Shown in pieces: positions 52,331 through 60,363 of a stretch of 64,000 nt of DNA. Both the position numbers and the translations under genes were made by a program. The stretch is taken from contig JBBPIE010000003.1 in the NCBI GenBank assembly GCA_038040485.1, positions 62,001-126,000 of the forward strand, in the 5' to 3' direction. The notes beneath the pieces were generated by a model, which was given only the letters and a program-made list of their open reading frames with translations, ran no database searches and was not told where the DNA came from. Every line of letters begins with the position of its first letter. Position 1 is the first letter of the stretch. Source of the DNA: Onstottus_B arcticum. GTDB lineage: Bacteria > Acidobacteriota > Blastocatellia > UBA7656.

Positions 52331-53110
52331 ATGGACAAGACCGTCGCCATCACTATCGCCTACGGTTTTGCGGCTGCGGCCGCCAACTTCCTGGGCGGAC
52401 TCCTGGTCTCCTCGCGACGGCTGGGCAAGACCGCGCTCCGCTATCTCATAGCGCTTGGCGCCGGTTTCATGCTGGCGGCGGTATTTTTGAAGATCGTCCC
52501 CGAGACAATCGAGCAGTGGTCGGGCGAAGCGCTCATCCCAATGATGTGGTTGTTGGGTGGCTACCTCCTGATACAGTTCGTCGAGCACACGCTTGCGCCT
52601 CATTTTCACTTCGGCGAGGAAACCCATCACGCCGCGATGCTGGCGCAGCACGCGGCAGTCGCGGGATTGACGGCGCTGATGGTTCACACTTTTTTCGACG
52701 GAGTCTCGATTGCGGTTGCTTCGCTGGTAAGCCCGCAGCTTGGGGTGTTGATCTTCATCGCAATACTGCTTCACAAGCTGCCCGAGGGTTTTACCGTGGC
52801 TTCGATGATGCTCGCGGCTGGACGAAGCAGGCGCGCGGCTAATCTTGCGGCGCTTGGAGTCGGGCTCGCAACGTTAGCCGGGGTAGCGCTGGTGATAGCG
52901 TTCAGGAACCTCGCAGTGGATTCTCGTCCGCTTGCCGCTTATGTGCTGCCTCTTTCAGCGGGTGTCACTCTGTACGTAGCCGCTTCGGACCTGATCCCGG
53001 AAGTCAACGCGCACGAACGCGGCGCGAAAACATCATTGACGGTCTTCGCCGGAGTGGCGTTGATGTACATCACCGAGCTGATACTTCACGCAGCGGGGTT
53101 TTCGCACTAA
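52331..53110 (+). CDS. ZIP family metal transporter
   Basis: 259 residues with eight hydrophobic segments. ZIP proteins bring Zn2+, Fe2+ or Mn2+ into the cytoplasm. The metal-site helices are visible: MVHTFFDGVSIAVAS (about residues 117-131) and LLHKLPEGFTVASMML (about 146-161), with the HxxxE motif. A His-rich loop (HTLAPHFHFGEETHHAAM) lies between helices 3 and 4. It is transcribed away from mraZ. The metal cannot be told. Confidence 0.88.
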   Translation: MDKTVAITIAYGFAAAAANFLGGLLVSSRRLGKTALRYLIALGAGFMLAAVFLKIVPETIEQWSGEALIPMMWLLGGYLLIQFVEHTLAPHFHFGEETHHAAMLAQHAAVAGLTALMVHTFFDGVSIAVASLVSPQLGVLIFIAILLHKLPEGFTVASMMLAAGRSRRAANLAALGVGLATLAGVALVIAFRNLAVDSRPLAAYVLPLSAGVTLYVAASDLIPEVNAHERGAKTSLTVFAGVALMYITELILHAAGFSH

Positions 53111-53131
53111 GCCGGGCGTCCATACTCCAAG

Positions 53132-53659
53132 TCATGATGAAGCCTGCCGAGCCCACGGTCTCGAAGCGAGCATCTCGTTGGTCTTCCGCGTATTCTCTTC
53201 GATGTCCATGAAAACGTACATCCACTCTCCGAGCCCGTAGAGAAAGACAAACAAAGAAGCGCCGAAGACCAGAAGCACCAATCCGCCCACCGCTCCGCCG
53301 AACATCGCGGTTGGGTCCGGGCCAATCGTCGGTGTGCTGGGGGAGTTGCTCGTGAAGCTGTTCACAATTAGAAATAACGCCAGGAGTGCGCAGCCGCCGC
53401 CGGACACGAAAGCCAGAACCTTGTACAGCCTCGCAATCAGCCTGAGGGCTTTGTACTTCCTCTCAACGCTCGGCGGAGGGCTGTCGGCGTGGCTCGGCGA
53501 GGACGACGGCCCGACTAGATTTGGCATTTCGGCCGCGGCTGCGGGTTTGGGCGGAGGCGTGGGAGATTTAGGCGGCTTGCGCGGGGTGATAGTGGCGCCA
53601 CAAATGCCGCAGAACTTGGACGTGGCAGGGATCTCCGCGGTGCAAACCGGGCATTTCAT
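53132..53659 (-). CDS. Zinc-ribbon membrane protein of unknown function
   Basis: 175 residues. The N-terminus MKCPVCTAEIPATSKFCGICGATI is a double-CxxC zinc ribbon. A Pro/Ser/Ala-rich linker follows, then two membrane segments (VLAFVSGGGCALLALFLIV and FGGAVGGLVLLVFGASLFVFLYGLGEWMYVF) and a short helix. AAAGGAG stands upstream of ATG. Such proteins are common and have no settled function. It is convergent with the ZIP gene and divergent from the TPM gene. Confidence 0.75.
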   Translation of the reverse strand: MKCPVCTAEIPATSKFCGICGATITPRKPPKSPTPPPKPAAAAEMPNLVGPSSSPSHADSPPPSVERKYKALRLIARLYKVLAFVSGGGCALLALFLIVNSFTSNSPSTPTIGPDPTAMFGGAVGGLVLLVFGASLFVFLYGLGEWMYVFMDIEENTRKTNEMLASRPWARQASS

Positions 53660-54036
53660 CTATCGCGCTCCTTTACGAGAGCTGAAGAACTTCGTTTGAT
53701 TCGAGAGCTGCGGCTCCCAAGATAGTACGCCTTCCGCTTTCAGATCAACCGGCCGCATTTTCGAAGAGTCCTAACTTTCAACTCTCCGCGATGTCTCTGC
53801 GTCTCGGCGCCTCTGCGGTTAGAGGGGTTTCAGCACTAACTAACCGCGGAGACACGGAGACGCTGAGGCTAACGCTGAGAAAATATCCAAATCAGGACAC
53901 CACGCGTTTTCGTTCTTCTTTGCGCGCAGCTTGCCATCATCTACTATTGAAGCTGGCAAGTCAGAAAATGCGGAAGGCGGGCGTCAAGCAGTCTCGCGAA
54001 CTCAGACCGGGCAGCTTAGGGAACAGTCGAGTCTTT
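53660..54036. other. Spacer with an octamer inverted repeat
   Basis: An inverted repeat at 53782-53880 has arms ending GCGGTTAG and CTAACCGC. Its units are about eight long (TCTCTGCG, TCTCGGCG, CCTCTGCG), so it is a relative in style, not in period, of the heptamer loci. No gene is supported in the region. Confidence 0.65.
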
Positions 54037-54918
54037 ATGATCAATGCGCTGAAGAGATTTCTTGCGGCGGCTGCGGCCGTTGTTTTTCTAGCTTCCGTTT
54101 CATACGCTCAGCCTCATGTGCCGCCGCCCCAGGGAATGGTGAACGACTTCGCCGGAAAGCTCGGGCCGGACACACGCCAGCAACTCGAAACTCTGTTGAC
54201 AAACTTTCGCGACCGAAGCGGCGTCGAGATCACGGTGGTGACTGTGAACTTCGACGACATGAAGGGATATGCGATCGAAGACTACGGACTCCAACTCGGG
54301 AGACAGTGGGGTGTCGGCCGTGGTTCGACCGGGCGCGCGCTGGTTTTACTGATAGCTATACAATCGCCGGGGAGCGACGGCATCTATCACGGTGGCACGA
54401 GGCTCGAAGTCAGCCGCCATCTGGAAGGCGATGTGCCTGACATTCTGGCAGGCGAACTAATAAGAAAGATGCGCACCGATTTCATGGCCGGCCGCTTCGA
54501 CCAGGCACTGACAATCGGAACACAAACGATACTCGCCACACTCGCCGAGAAGCTCGGTATATCGATGGAAGGCATCGATCGGAGTCAGGCTGCCCGCGTG
54601 GTTGCCCGGCGGCAGCGATCGAGCGGCAGAGGAATCTCGCCGTTCCTGATCGTGGTCGGGATATTCATCTTCCTGGCGATCCTCCGCGCGTTCGGTCGCG
54701 GGGGTGGTCGGGGACCCGGCTCTCGGCGAGGGTTAGGAGCCGACTGGATCGTACCGATTATCATCGGGACCCTGGGAGATCGTCGCGAGATACGCCGCGA
54801 TGGAGATGATTCGCACGGCTGGGGAGGATTCGGCGGGGGAGACTCAGGTGGAGGCGACTTCGGCGGATTCGGCGGCGGCGGTGACTTCGGCGGTGGCGGC
54901 GCAAGTGATAGCTGGTAA
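54037..54918 (+). CDS. TPM-domain secreted or membrane protein (YgcG family)
   Basis: 293 residues from ATG 54037, which is followed by a signal peptide (FLAAAAAVVFLASVSYAQ). The TPM domain covers about residues 33-160 (MVNDFAGKLGPDTRQQLETLLTNFRDRSGVEITVVTVNF, YGLQLGRQWGVG, RALVLLIAI, RLEVSRHLEGDVPDILAGELI). A membrane helix (FLIVVGIFIFLAILRAFG) comes near residue 208, and the end is a Gly-rich tail (GGFGGGDSGGGDFGG…ASDSW), usual for the family. TPM proteins have been tied to photosystem repair phosphatase and membrane roles, but the bacterial function is not settled. Confidence 0.87.
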   Translation: MINALKRFLAAAAAVVFLASVSYAQPHVPPPQGMVNDFAGKLGPDTRQQLETLLTNFRDRSGVEITVVTVNFDDMKGYAIEDYGLQLGRQWGVGRGSTGRALVLLIAIQSPGSDGIYHGGTRLEVSRHLEGDVPDILAGELIRKMRTDFMAGRFDQALTIGTQTILATLAEKLGISMEGIDRSQAARVVARRQRSSGRGISPFLIVVGIFIFLAILRAFGRGGGRGPGSRRGLGADWIVPIIIGTLGDRREIRRDGDDSHGWGGFGGGDSGGGDFGGFGGGGDFGGGGASDSW

Positions 54919-54927
54919 GAAAGGCGT

Positions 54928-55097
54928 GATGCGTGATTCGTGATGCGTGATGCGTGATTCGTGACACGTGATTCGCGATGTGTGATCCGTTTGCGACTTC
55001 GTACGACAGGCGACTCAATTCACGAATCACGCATCACGAATCACGGATCACGAATCACGCATCACGAATCACGGATCACGAATCACGCATCACCATC
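54928..55097. repeat. Heptamer inverted repeat, locus H (GTGATGC / GTGATTC)
   Basis: The left arm (54928-54985) has about nine GTGATKC units beginning ten bases after the TPM stop codon; the right arm (55019-55097) has about eleven reverse-complement units (GAATCAC, GCATCAC, GGATCAC). The same heptamer is used again on the other side of the next gene (locus I). Confidence 0.87.
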
Positions 55098-55115
55098 ACG
55101 GGCAGCGGAGGGCTC

Positions 55116-55820
55116 TTGGCTATTGAACTCAAAGAGCTAATCGACAAGCTGGGTGCGGCACACGGCACGAATCTCAAGTCTGTCGTGCTGTACGGGTCCG
55201 CGGTCGCAGGCGGACAGCTTGACGAAGACGCCCCCAAGAAAGTCCTCGTCGTGCTGGACCGCATCACGCCGGCCGACCTGAAAGCTGCACACGAAGTCGC
55301 TGAGTGGTGGCGGCTCGAAGGCAACCCGCTGCCGGTCTATTTCACCAGCGAAGAGATGACCGATTCCTCCGACGTGTTCCCCATCGAGTTCATCGATATG
55401 AGCAAGCTCCGCCACGTGCTATACGGCAAAGATCCCTTTGACGGGCTCGAGATAGCGACGAACAACCTGCGTCATCAACTTGAATACGAACTGCGCGCGA
55501 AGGTCATCAAGTTGCGGCGGCTTTACATACCGGCATCGCACAATCCCAACCGGCTGACTCGGCTGCTGGCTGAATCTCTCGATAGCTTCGCCGTGTTGTT
55601 CCGCCATGTGTTGGAGATGATGGGAAGCGAAGCGCCTTTCGACAAGCGCGAATGCGTAATGAAGCTGGCCGCTACGCTCGACCTGGACAAAGGAGTGTTT
55701 GAGCGAATCTTCCAGTGTGAGTCCGACGAGGAAGTGTGGCTTCAGGCGGAGACCGATGAAGTGTTCGGAAAGTATCTCGACCAGATCCAGCGAGTGATCG
55801 ACGCAGTCGAGGGGGAGTGA
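55116..55820 (+). CDS. Nucleotidyltransferase-like protein
   Basis: 234 residues from TTG 55116, with GGAG five bases upstream. The start LKELIDKLGAAHGTNLKSVVLYGSAVAG…KKVLVVLDRI resembles the nucleotidyltransferase fold, with a GSxxxG-like GSAVAG loop, but the two catalytic Asp residues are not clear, so it may be inactive or only bind nucleotides. The rest is helical (RHQLEYELRAKVIKLRRLYIP…LAESLDSFAVLFRHVLEMMG). The gene is enclosed on both sides by the same heptamer repeat, which is unusual. Confidence 0.6.
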   Translation: MAIELKELIDKLGAAHGTNLKSVVLYGSAVAGGQLDEDAPKKVLVVLDRITPADLKAAHEVAEWWRLEGNPLPVYFTSEEMTDSSDVFPIEFIDMSKLRHVLYGKDPFDGLEIATNNLRHQLEYELRAKVIKLRRLYIPASHNPNRLTRLLAESLDSFAVLFRHVLEMMGSEAPFDKRECVMKLAATLDLDKGVFERIFQCESDEEVWLQAETDEVFGKYLDQIQRVIDAVEGE

Positions 55821-56019
55821 TTCGCGAAGAGTGATGCGTGACGCGTGATCCGTGATTCGTGATGCGTGATGCGTGAAAGACTTGATCTGAGGTGCGTTCC
55901 ACCCTTCGCAAATACGAATCACAAATCACAAATCACGCATCACGCATCACGAATCACGAATCACGAATCACGAATCACGAATCACGAATCACGAATCACG
56001 CATCACGAATCACGAATCA
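55818..56019. repeat. Heptamer inverted repeat, locus I (GTGATTC)
   Basis: The left arm starts with the TGA stop of the nucleotidyltransferase-like gene (GTGATTC frame) and has about seven units to 55876. The right arm (55914-56019) has about 15 reverse-complement units and ends on the stop TGA of the LOG-family gene, which also lies in a TGATTC unit. Both flanking stop codons are part of the repeat. Confidence 0.87.
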
Positions 56020-56877
56020 GGTCAGCTTCACCTCTTCCAATCCCTTAGGCATCAAGTAGAGCTGGCCCAGTCTCGTTGTCAGGTACTCGAATGCGTCGTC
56101 GACAGAGTCGGTCTTGTGAAATATGTTCAAGTCTTTCTCGCTGACCACTCCCCACCGAACCAGCGCGTCGAAATCCAGCACCTCATCCCAAAACGTTTTG
56201 CCAAACAGGATCACCGGCATTTTCTTGCGAGGCATCTTGGTTTGAATCAGAGTCAGTACCTCAAACAGCTCGTCCATCGTGCCAAACCCGCCGGGGAAGA
56301 CCACCAGTGCCTTGGCCGGGTACACGAACCAGAATTTGCGCATGAAAAAATAATGGAAGTTGAAGACAAGCTCGCGAGAAACATACTGATTGACTTCCTG
56401 CTCGAGCGGCAATTGAATATTGAGCCCGATGGTCTTGCCGCGGGCCATTGAAGCGCCGCGATTGGCCGCTTCCATCATCCCGCCCGAACCTCCTGAGCAG
56501 ATGATGAAGTGATGATTGCCAGTCAGCCCCTTTGACCATTCGGTTATGCGTCTCGCAAGCTCCATCGCGTCCTCATAGTAACGCGCGAGCTTGACTGCGT
56601 GTTCGCCTCTCTGACGCGACGCTTCAAGCTCCGTTGTGTTTCCAGTTTGCTCGATCTCATTCTCTATTGCTTCGAGCTTCGCGCGAGCCTGTTCGGGCGG
56701 AAGCGAGCGTGCCGAGCCGAAGAAGACAATCGTGTCGCTGACCCGATGCTGGCGCAGCCGCGTGTGCGGTTCAAGGTACTCGGCTACGATTCGGAGGATG
56801 CGGGCTTCGCGGCTCTTGAGGAACTCCGCGTTGAGATAGGGCAAGGGCGGTGTGATCGTCTTATCCAAGTCGGACAT
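56017..56877 (-). CDS. LOG family protein (nucleotide 5'-monophosphate phosphoribohydrolase type)
   Basis: 286 residues. The LOG motifs are FFGSARSLPPEQA (about residues 48-60), HFIICSGGSGGMMEAANRGA (about 122-141) and VVFPGGFGTMDELFEVLTLIQ (about 210-230, the PGGxGTxxE motif). Members split nucleotide monophosphates or cytokinin riboside phosphates into base and ribose phosphate. The extra N-terminal ~45 residues (ILRIVAEYLEPHTRLRQHRVSDT) put it in the larger Rossmann/LOG type. GAGGGAG stands before ATG. Confidence 0.88.
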   Translation of the reverse strand: MSDLDKTITPPLPYLNAEFLKSREARILRIVAEYLEPHTRLRQHRVSDTIVFFGSARSLPPEQARAKLEAIENEIEQTGNTTELEASRQRGEHAVKLARYYEDAMELARRITEWSKGLTGNHHFIICSGGSGGMMEAANRGASMARGKTIGLNIQLPLEQEVNQYVSRELVFNFHYFFMRKFWFVYPAKALVVFPGGFGTMDELFEVLTLIQTKMPRKKMPVILFGKTFWDEVLDFDALVRWGVVSEKDLNIFHKTDSVDDAFEYLTTRLGQLYLMPKGLEEVKLT

Positions 56878-56978
56878 CTGCTCCCTCTTAATGAAAACGA
56901 GTTCGATGCTTTCTCTCGCAAAGAAAGAGCCACGCTGACGGAACTGTATTCCCCGGTCACGCGTGGCAGAGCCTCAAA

Positions 56979-57698
56979 CTACTGATTGCCTTTCCAGACC
57001 TCGTGCAGCAGGTCCCAGGCGATCATCAGCCCAAAGGCTAAACTGAAGAGGCCCGCGCACAGACGAATGACGACATTGATGGCCTCGAACCGCCGCGCGG
57101 TCAACACGAACGGCAAGCTGATCAACGCGCTCATGATCAGCATCCCGCCGATCGATCCGATCCCGAACACCGCCATGTAGACCAACCCAAGTGCGACCGA
57201 AGGGATTTGCGCCAGGACCAGCAGCGTCAGTGCGGCGCTTCCAGCAAACCCGTGGACGAGTCCAACCGCGAACGGCCGGCGGCCGAGCTTGAACATCCGA
57301 TGCATATGATTGTGCTCGTCTCCGACGTGTAAGTGGACATGCGCGTGCGGCTCGTCGCCGTGCTGGTGAACGTGTGTGTGTACCTGCACTCCGCGCTCGC
57401 CAAACGCCCGGCGTGTTGCGCTGACTCCAAGGACGATCAGCATCAGCGCGACCGGCGCTTCCATCCACGGCAAAACGGTTTCGGGGATCGACACTCGAAG
57501 CAGGATGATTACGAGGCCCACACCGAGCAGGGACGCCGAGTGCCCGAGTCCCCAAAACGTGCCGACGAGCGATGAGCGAGCGAGGCTCTTGTGTTCGCTC
57601 ACGATGGTTGAGACTGCGACCAGGTGGTCAGGGTCGAGCGCGTGCCGAAGTCCAAGCACGAATCCCAAACCCAGCGCTGCTGTCACAGTCGATTCCAT
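56979..57698 (-). CDS. UreH/NiCoT-like nickel permease
   Basis: 239 residues with six hydrophobic segments. The start LGFVLGLRHALDPDHLVAVSTIV carries the Hx4DH motif of nickel/cobalt permeases, and GLVHGFAGSAALTLLVLA is the second conserved part. A His-rich loop lies between (HTHVHQHGDEPHAHVHLHVGDEHNHMH). It would transport Ni2+ or Co2+ across the inner membrane. No urease or hydrogenase gene is in view. GAGG precedes ATG. Confidence 0.8.
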   Translation of the reverse strand: MESTVTAALGLGFVLGLRHALDPDHLVAVSTIVSEHKSLARSSLVGTFWGLGHSASLLGVGLVIILLRVSIPETVLPWMEAPVALMLIVLGVSATRRAFGERGVQVHTHVHQHGDEPHAHVHLHVGDEHNHMHRMFKLGRRPFAVGLVHGFAGSAALTLLVLAQIPSVALGLVYMAVFGIGSIGGMLIMSALISLPFVLTARRFEAINVVIRLCAGLFSLAFGLMIAWDLLHEVWKGNQ

Positions 57699-57795
57699 GA
57701 TGCCTCATTCGAAACTCAGCTCAGAAGAAGGGCCGGATGCGAATGATACCATGCCGGGAGACGGTCGGAACGCGTCTCCTTCGAGCAATACCGCG

Positions 57796-58809
57796 TCACG
57801 AATTGGTGATCGGGAAAGGCATGAAGCAAAACAGAAAAACCAGCAACGCCAGGATGGCAAGCCCGACTCTGGCCTTCCCGAGCGGCTCCTCGTCGATAAC
57901 CGGCGGGTGCCCGACCTTTAGCAGAAACAGCAGCACGACCGCCCACAGAAAGTACACCGGCGGTTGACCCAGGTAAAAAGCCAGCCCGGCGAGACCGACA
58001 ACTGCGGCAGCGGTTATCGCCGAGATCCATTTGTGAATCCGCTTGCCCGCAAGCGCGTAGACGACGTGCCCGCCGTCGAGTTGCCCCACAGGAAAGAGGT
58101 TCAGCGCGGTGACGAGCAGTGTTCCCCAGGCCGCCCAGTAAATCGGGTTCCACTCGATCCATTTCGGCAGACCAAGCAAATCGGTGACGACTATAAAAAG
58201 CAGCGGGTCCCGGAACTGGATTCCCGCAGTCAGGCTCGTAGTGTCCAGCGGGATTGCTGCTTTCGCGAAGATCAGACCGATGATCGAAGCAGGAACCGCA
58301 AATGCGAACCCCGCAAGCGGCCCCGCGATGCCAATGTCAAACAGCGCGCGGCGCGAGCGAATCGGAGCTTTGATCTTTATGACCGCGCCGAAGGTTCCCA
58401 ACAGCGTGACCGCCGGCGGCGCAGGTATGAAAAACGGCAGCGTCGCGCGAATCCCGTAGTACCGGCATGCGAAGTAGTGCCCGAGTTCATGCGCTCCCAG
58501 AATAGTCAGCAATGTGAACGAGAACAGCAGGCCTTTTGCCAGCGGCTCGAAGTTCCCGCTCGCCATTTCTCTTATCACTGCGATCATCGGCGCCAGCAGC
58601 GAGCCTACAACCGTCGGATCGTCTGGCACCGGAACAGCGAACGCCGCGCCGGTGAGCATAGTGGTAAACCCGGTTGCGACCAGGAGCGCAGAGTGCAGAA
58701 GTATTCGCGAACCGCTCAACTCGCTCTCGCGTCGAACGCGCGACAGCTCGTCTAGTTTTTGTTGGAGTTGAACTTCTGGAAACAGATAAGGTTGGTCGGC
58801 TCGTTCCAC
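57796..58809 (-). CDS. M50 family intramembrane zinc metalloprotease (site-2 protease)
   Basis: 337 residues with about seven membrane segments. The zinc site is AHELGHYFACRYYGIRATLPFFIPAPP (HELGH, about residues 107-111), and the third ligand is in LNLFPVGQLDGGHVVYAL (about 246-263). These proteases cut membrane proteins within the bilayer, often anti-sigma factors. The gene starts with GTG only a few bases after a good -10 element, so the messenger may be leaderless. Confidence 0.9.
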   Translation of the reverse strand: MERADQPYLFPEVQLQQKLDELSRVRRESELSGSRILLHSALLVATGFTTMLTGAAFAVPVPDDPTVVGSLLAPMIAVIREMASGNFEPLAKGLLFSFTLLTILGAHELGHYFACRYYGIRATLPFFIPAPPAVTLLGTFGAVIKIKAPIRSRRALFDIGIAGPLAGFAFAVPASIIGLIFAKAAIPLDTTSLTAGIQFRDPLLFIVVTDLLGLPKWIEWNPIYWAAWGTLLVTALNLFPVGQLDGGHVVYALAGKRIHKWISAITAAAVVGLAGLAFYLGQPPVYFLWAVVLLFLLKVGHPPVIDEEPLGKARVGLAILALLVFLFCFMPFPITNS

Positions 58810-58817
58810 CCGCTTAG

Positions 58818-58846
58818 AATACAGCGTTCGATGACTTGACTGTCAA
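58818..58846 (-). promoter_or_regulatory. Promoter of the M50 protease gene
   Basis: TTGACA (58841-58846), 17 bases, TGTATT (58818-58823) on the minus strand. The GTG start at 58809 comes 8 bases after the -10 element, so transcription would begin almost on the start codon. Confidence 0.6.
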
Positions 58847-58935
58847 CCGAACAGATCTCGAGGAGTTCTCGCCTTCAGGCGTTCGCGATAGGTCAATTTC
58901 GTTCGCGTTACCGGGGGCGACAATAGTTATGAGTC

Positions 58936-59199
58936 TCAGGACTGGAGTTCCTTGCCGGGTTTGAACCTGATGGTCTTGCCGGGCGGAATGTCGGTGACTT
59001 CGCCGGTGCGAGGGTTGCGGCCGACGCCGCGCTTGCGTGGCTTGACTACGAACACACCGAACCCGCGAAGCTCGATTCGTTCGCCTCGCTGCAAGGCGGA
59101 CTTCATCGCGTTGAACAGCGCCTCGACTGCTGCTTCCGCTTTGATCTTTGGAACGCCGGTCGTGTCGGCGACAGTATTCACGATATCAAGCTTGATCAC
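58936..59199 (-). CDS. HU/IHF-family DNA-binding protein
   Basis: 87 residues, a normal length. The family pattern is clear: KLDIVNTVADTTGVPKIKAEAAVEALFNAMKSALQRGERIELRGFGVFVV, then the DNA-arm KPRKRGVGRNPRTGEVTDIPPGKTIRFKPGKEL. It bends and compacts DNA as a dimer. The start is GTG 59199, with GGAGG five bases upstream. A consensus promoter stands 45 bases before it. Confidence 0.95.
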   Translation of the reverse strand: MIKLDIVNTVADTTGVPKIKAEAAVEALFNAMKSALQRGERIELRGFGVFVVKPRKRGVGRNPRTGEVTDIPPGKTIRFKPGKELQS

Positions 59200-59250
59200 T
59201 TTGGCCTCCGTAGCCTATTCAATCTGAGAGCCCGGCTTGGAAAGGCTTGC

Positions 59251-59279
59251 ATTATAAGAAGCGGGTCGGGGGCTGTCAA
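59251..59279 (-). promoter_or_regulatory. Consensus sigma-70 promoter for the HU gene
   Basis: TTGACA (59274-59279), 17 bases, TATAAT (59251-59256) on the minus strand: both hexamers match consensus exactly and the spacer is ideal. The leader to the GTG start is about 45 bases. Confidence 0.9.
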
Positions 59280-59385
59280 ACGAAGTTGTGTCCAACACAC
59301 ACCTGCCGATCGCCGACCGTGCATGTCGTGCCCGTTTCCGTGAAGGCTGCGTGATTCGTATTGAACGTTTTGGTAGACGCCGGCT

Positions 59386-60178
59386 CTACAAGGGCTGGGA
59401 TTCGATCTTCTCCACTTTGTCTTGCAACTCATGGATATCGACAGTCATGTCGATGAGTGTCTTACCCAGCAGGGCAATTCTGCGATTGACGGCGCGGAAG
59501 CCGTTGGCGGTTTCGACACGCATCTCGGTCATTTGCGTGAGTATTGTGACCATGTGCATAAGCATCTGGGTATTCTGCTTGCGCATCTCAGTCATCTCTG
59601 CGCTGGACGCCGTCATCTCCGAGCGCATCTCGGTCATCTCTGCGCGGGACGCGGTCATCTCCGAGCGCATCTCGGTCATCTCCGAGCGCATCTCGATCAT
59701 CTCCGAGCGCATCTCGGTCATTTGCGTGAGTATCGTGACCATGTGCATAAGCATCTGGGTATTCTGCTTGCGCATCTCAGTCATCTCTGNNNNNNNNNNN
59801 NNNNNNNNNNNNNNNNNNNNNNNNNNNNNNNNNNNNNNNNNNNNNNNNNNNNNNNNNNNNNNNNNNNNNNNNNNNNNNNNNNNNNNNNNCGCTGGACGCC
59901 GTCATCTCCGAGCGCATCTCGGTCATCTCGGCGCGGGACTCCTTAATCTCGCCGCGCATTTCGGATATCTCGGATTCGATCGCTCCAACGCGTTCACCGA
60001 GCTCTTGCACTTGAGCCTGGACGGCTTCCCAGATCGGACGTGTATCGTACAGACGCTCCTCAAGCACTCGTTCGAGTCTCTCAACACGAGCGTCAGTTGC
60101 TGCTTGGTTGTTCTTGACCAGACTGACTAGCTCATCGAACCGGGCGTTTAACAGATTTCGTGTGGTTTCGTCGCTCAT
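59386..60178 (-). CDS. Repetitive coiled-coil protein, interrupted by an assembly gap
   Basis: It starts with MSDETTRNLLNARFDELVSL at ATG 60178 and ends with DKVEKIESQPL at 59386; 100 Ns at 59790-59889 hide the centre. Between them the protein consists of heptad-like repeats, AEMTEMRSEMTASS (14 residues, 42 bases) and a longer block RKQNTQMLMHMVTILTQMTEMR that appears at least twice. Nearly every seventh residue is Met or Leu, so a long rod-like coiled coil is expected. No membrane segment is seen. The two sides of the gap are in different frames as written, but the gap length is not real, so no frameshift can be claimed. The function is unknown. Confidence 0.75.
59790..59889. other. Assembly gap (100 Ns)
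   Basis: Exactly 100 N bases, the usual filler for a gap of unknown size. The repeats on both sides are the likely cause: a block near 59537-59600 is repeated at 59729-59789, and the 42-base unit at 59599 appears again at 59889. Confidence 0.97.
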
Positions 60179-60363
60179 TCTGAATTCATCCCTCCAAGCG
60201 ACCCACGATTCGCTTCCACTCTTATACCGCCGGCCTCGAGGGACGGTCAACTCAGTCCGAACAACACTGTCCGCACAAGCGCGGTTTCGCTTCGCGCATC
60301 GGCACGGCTTTGTTAGACTGAGGCTCACCGAAAAGGACCAGCAGCATAGTCCAGGGATTCACA

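Noticed and set aside
54928..56019. Possible CRISPR array
   Set aside because: The units are seven bases long with no spacers of 30-40 unique bases between longer repeats, and no cas gene is near. It is a tandem heptamer repeat.
59386..60178. A frameshift in the coiled-coil gene
   Set aside because: The frames on the two sides of the N run differ as numbered, but 100 Ns is a conventional filler length, so the true frame relation is unknown.
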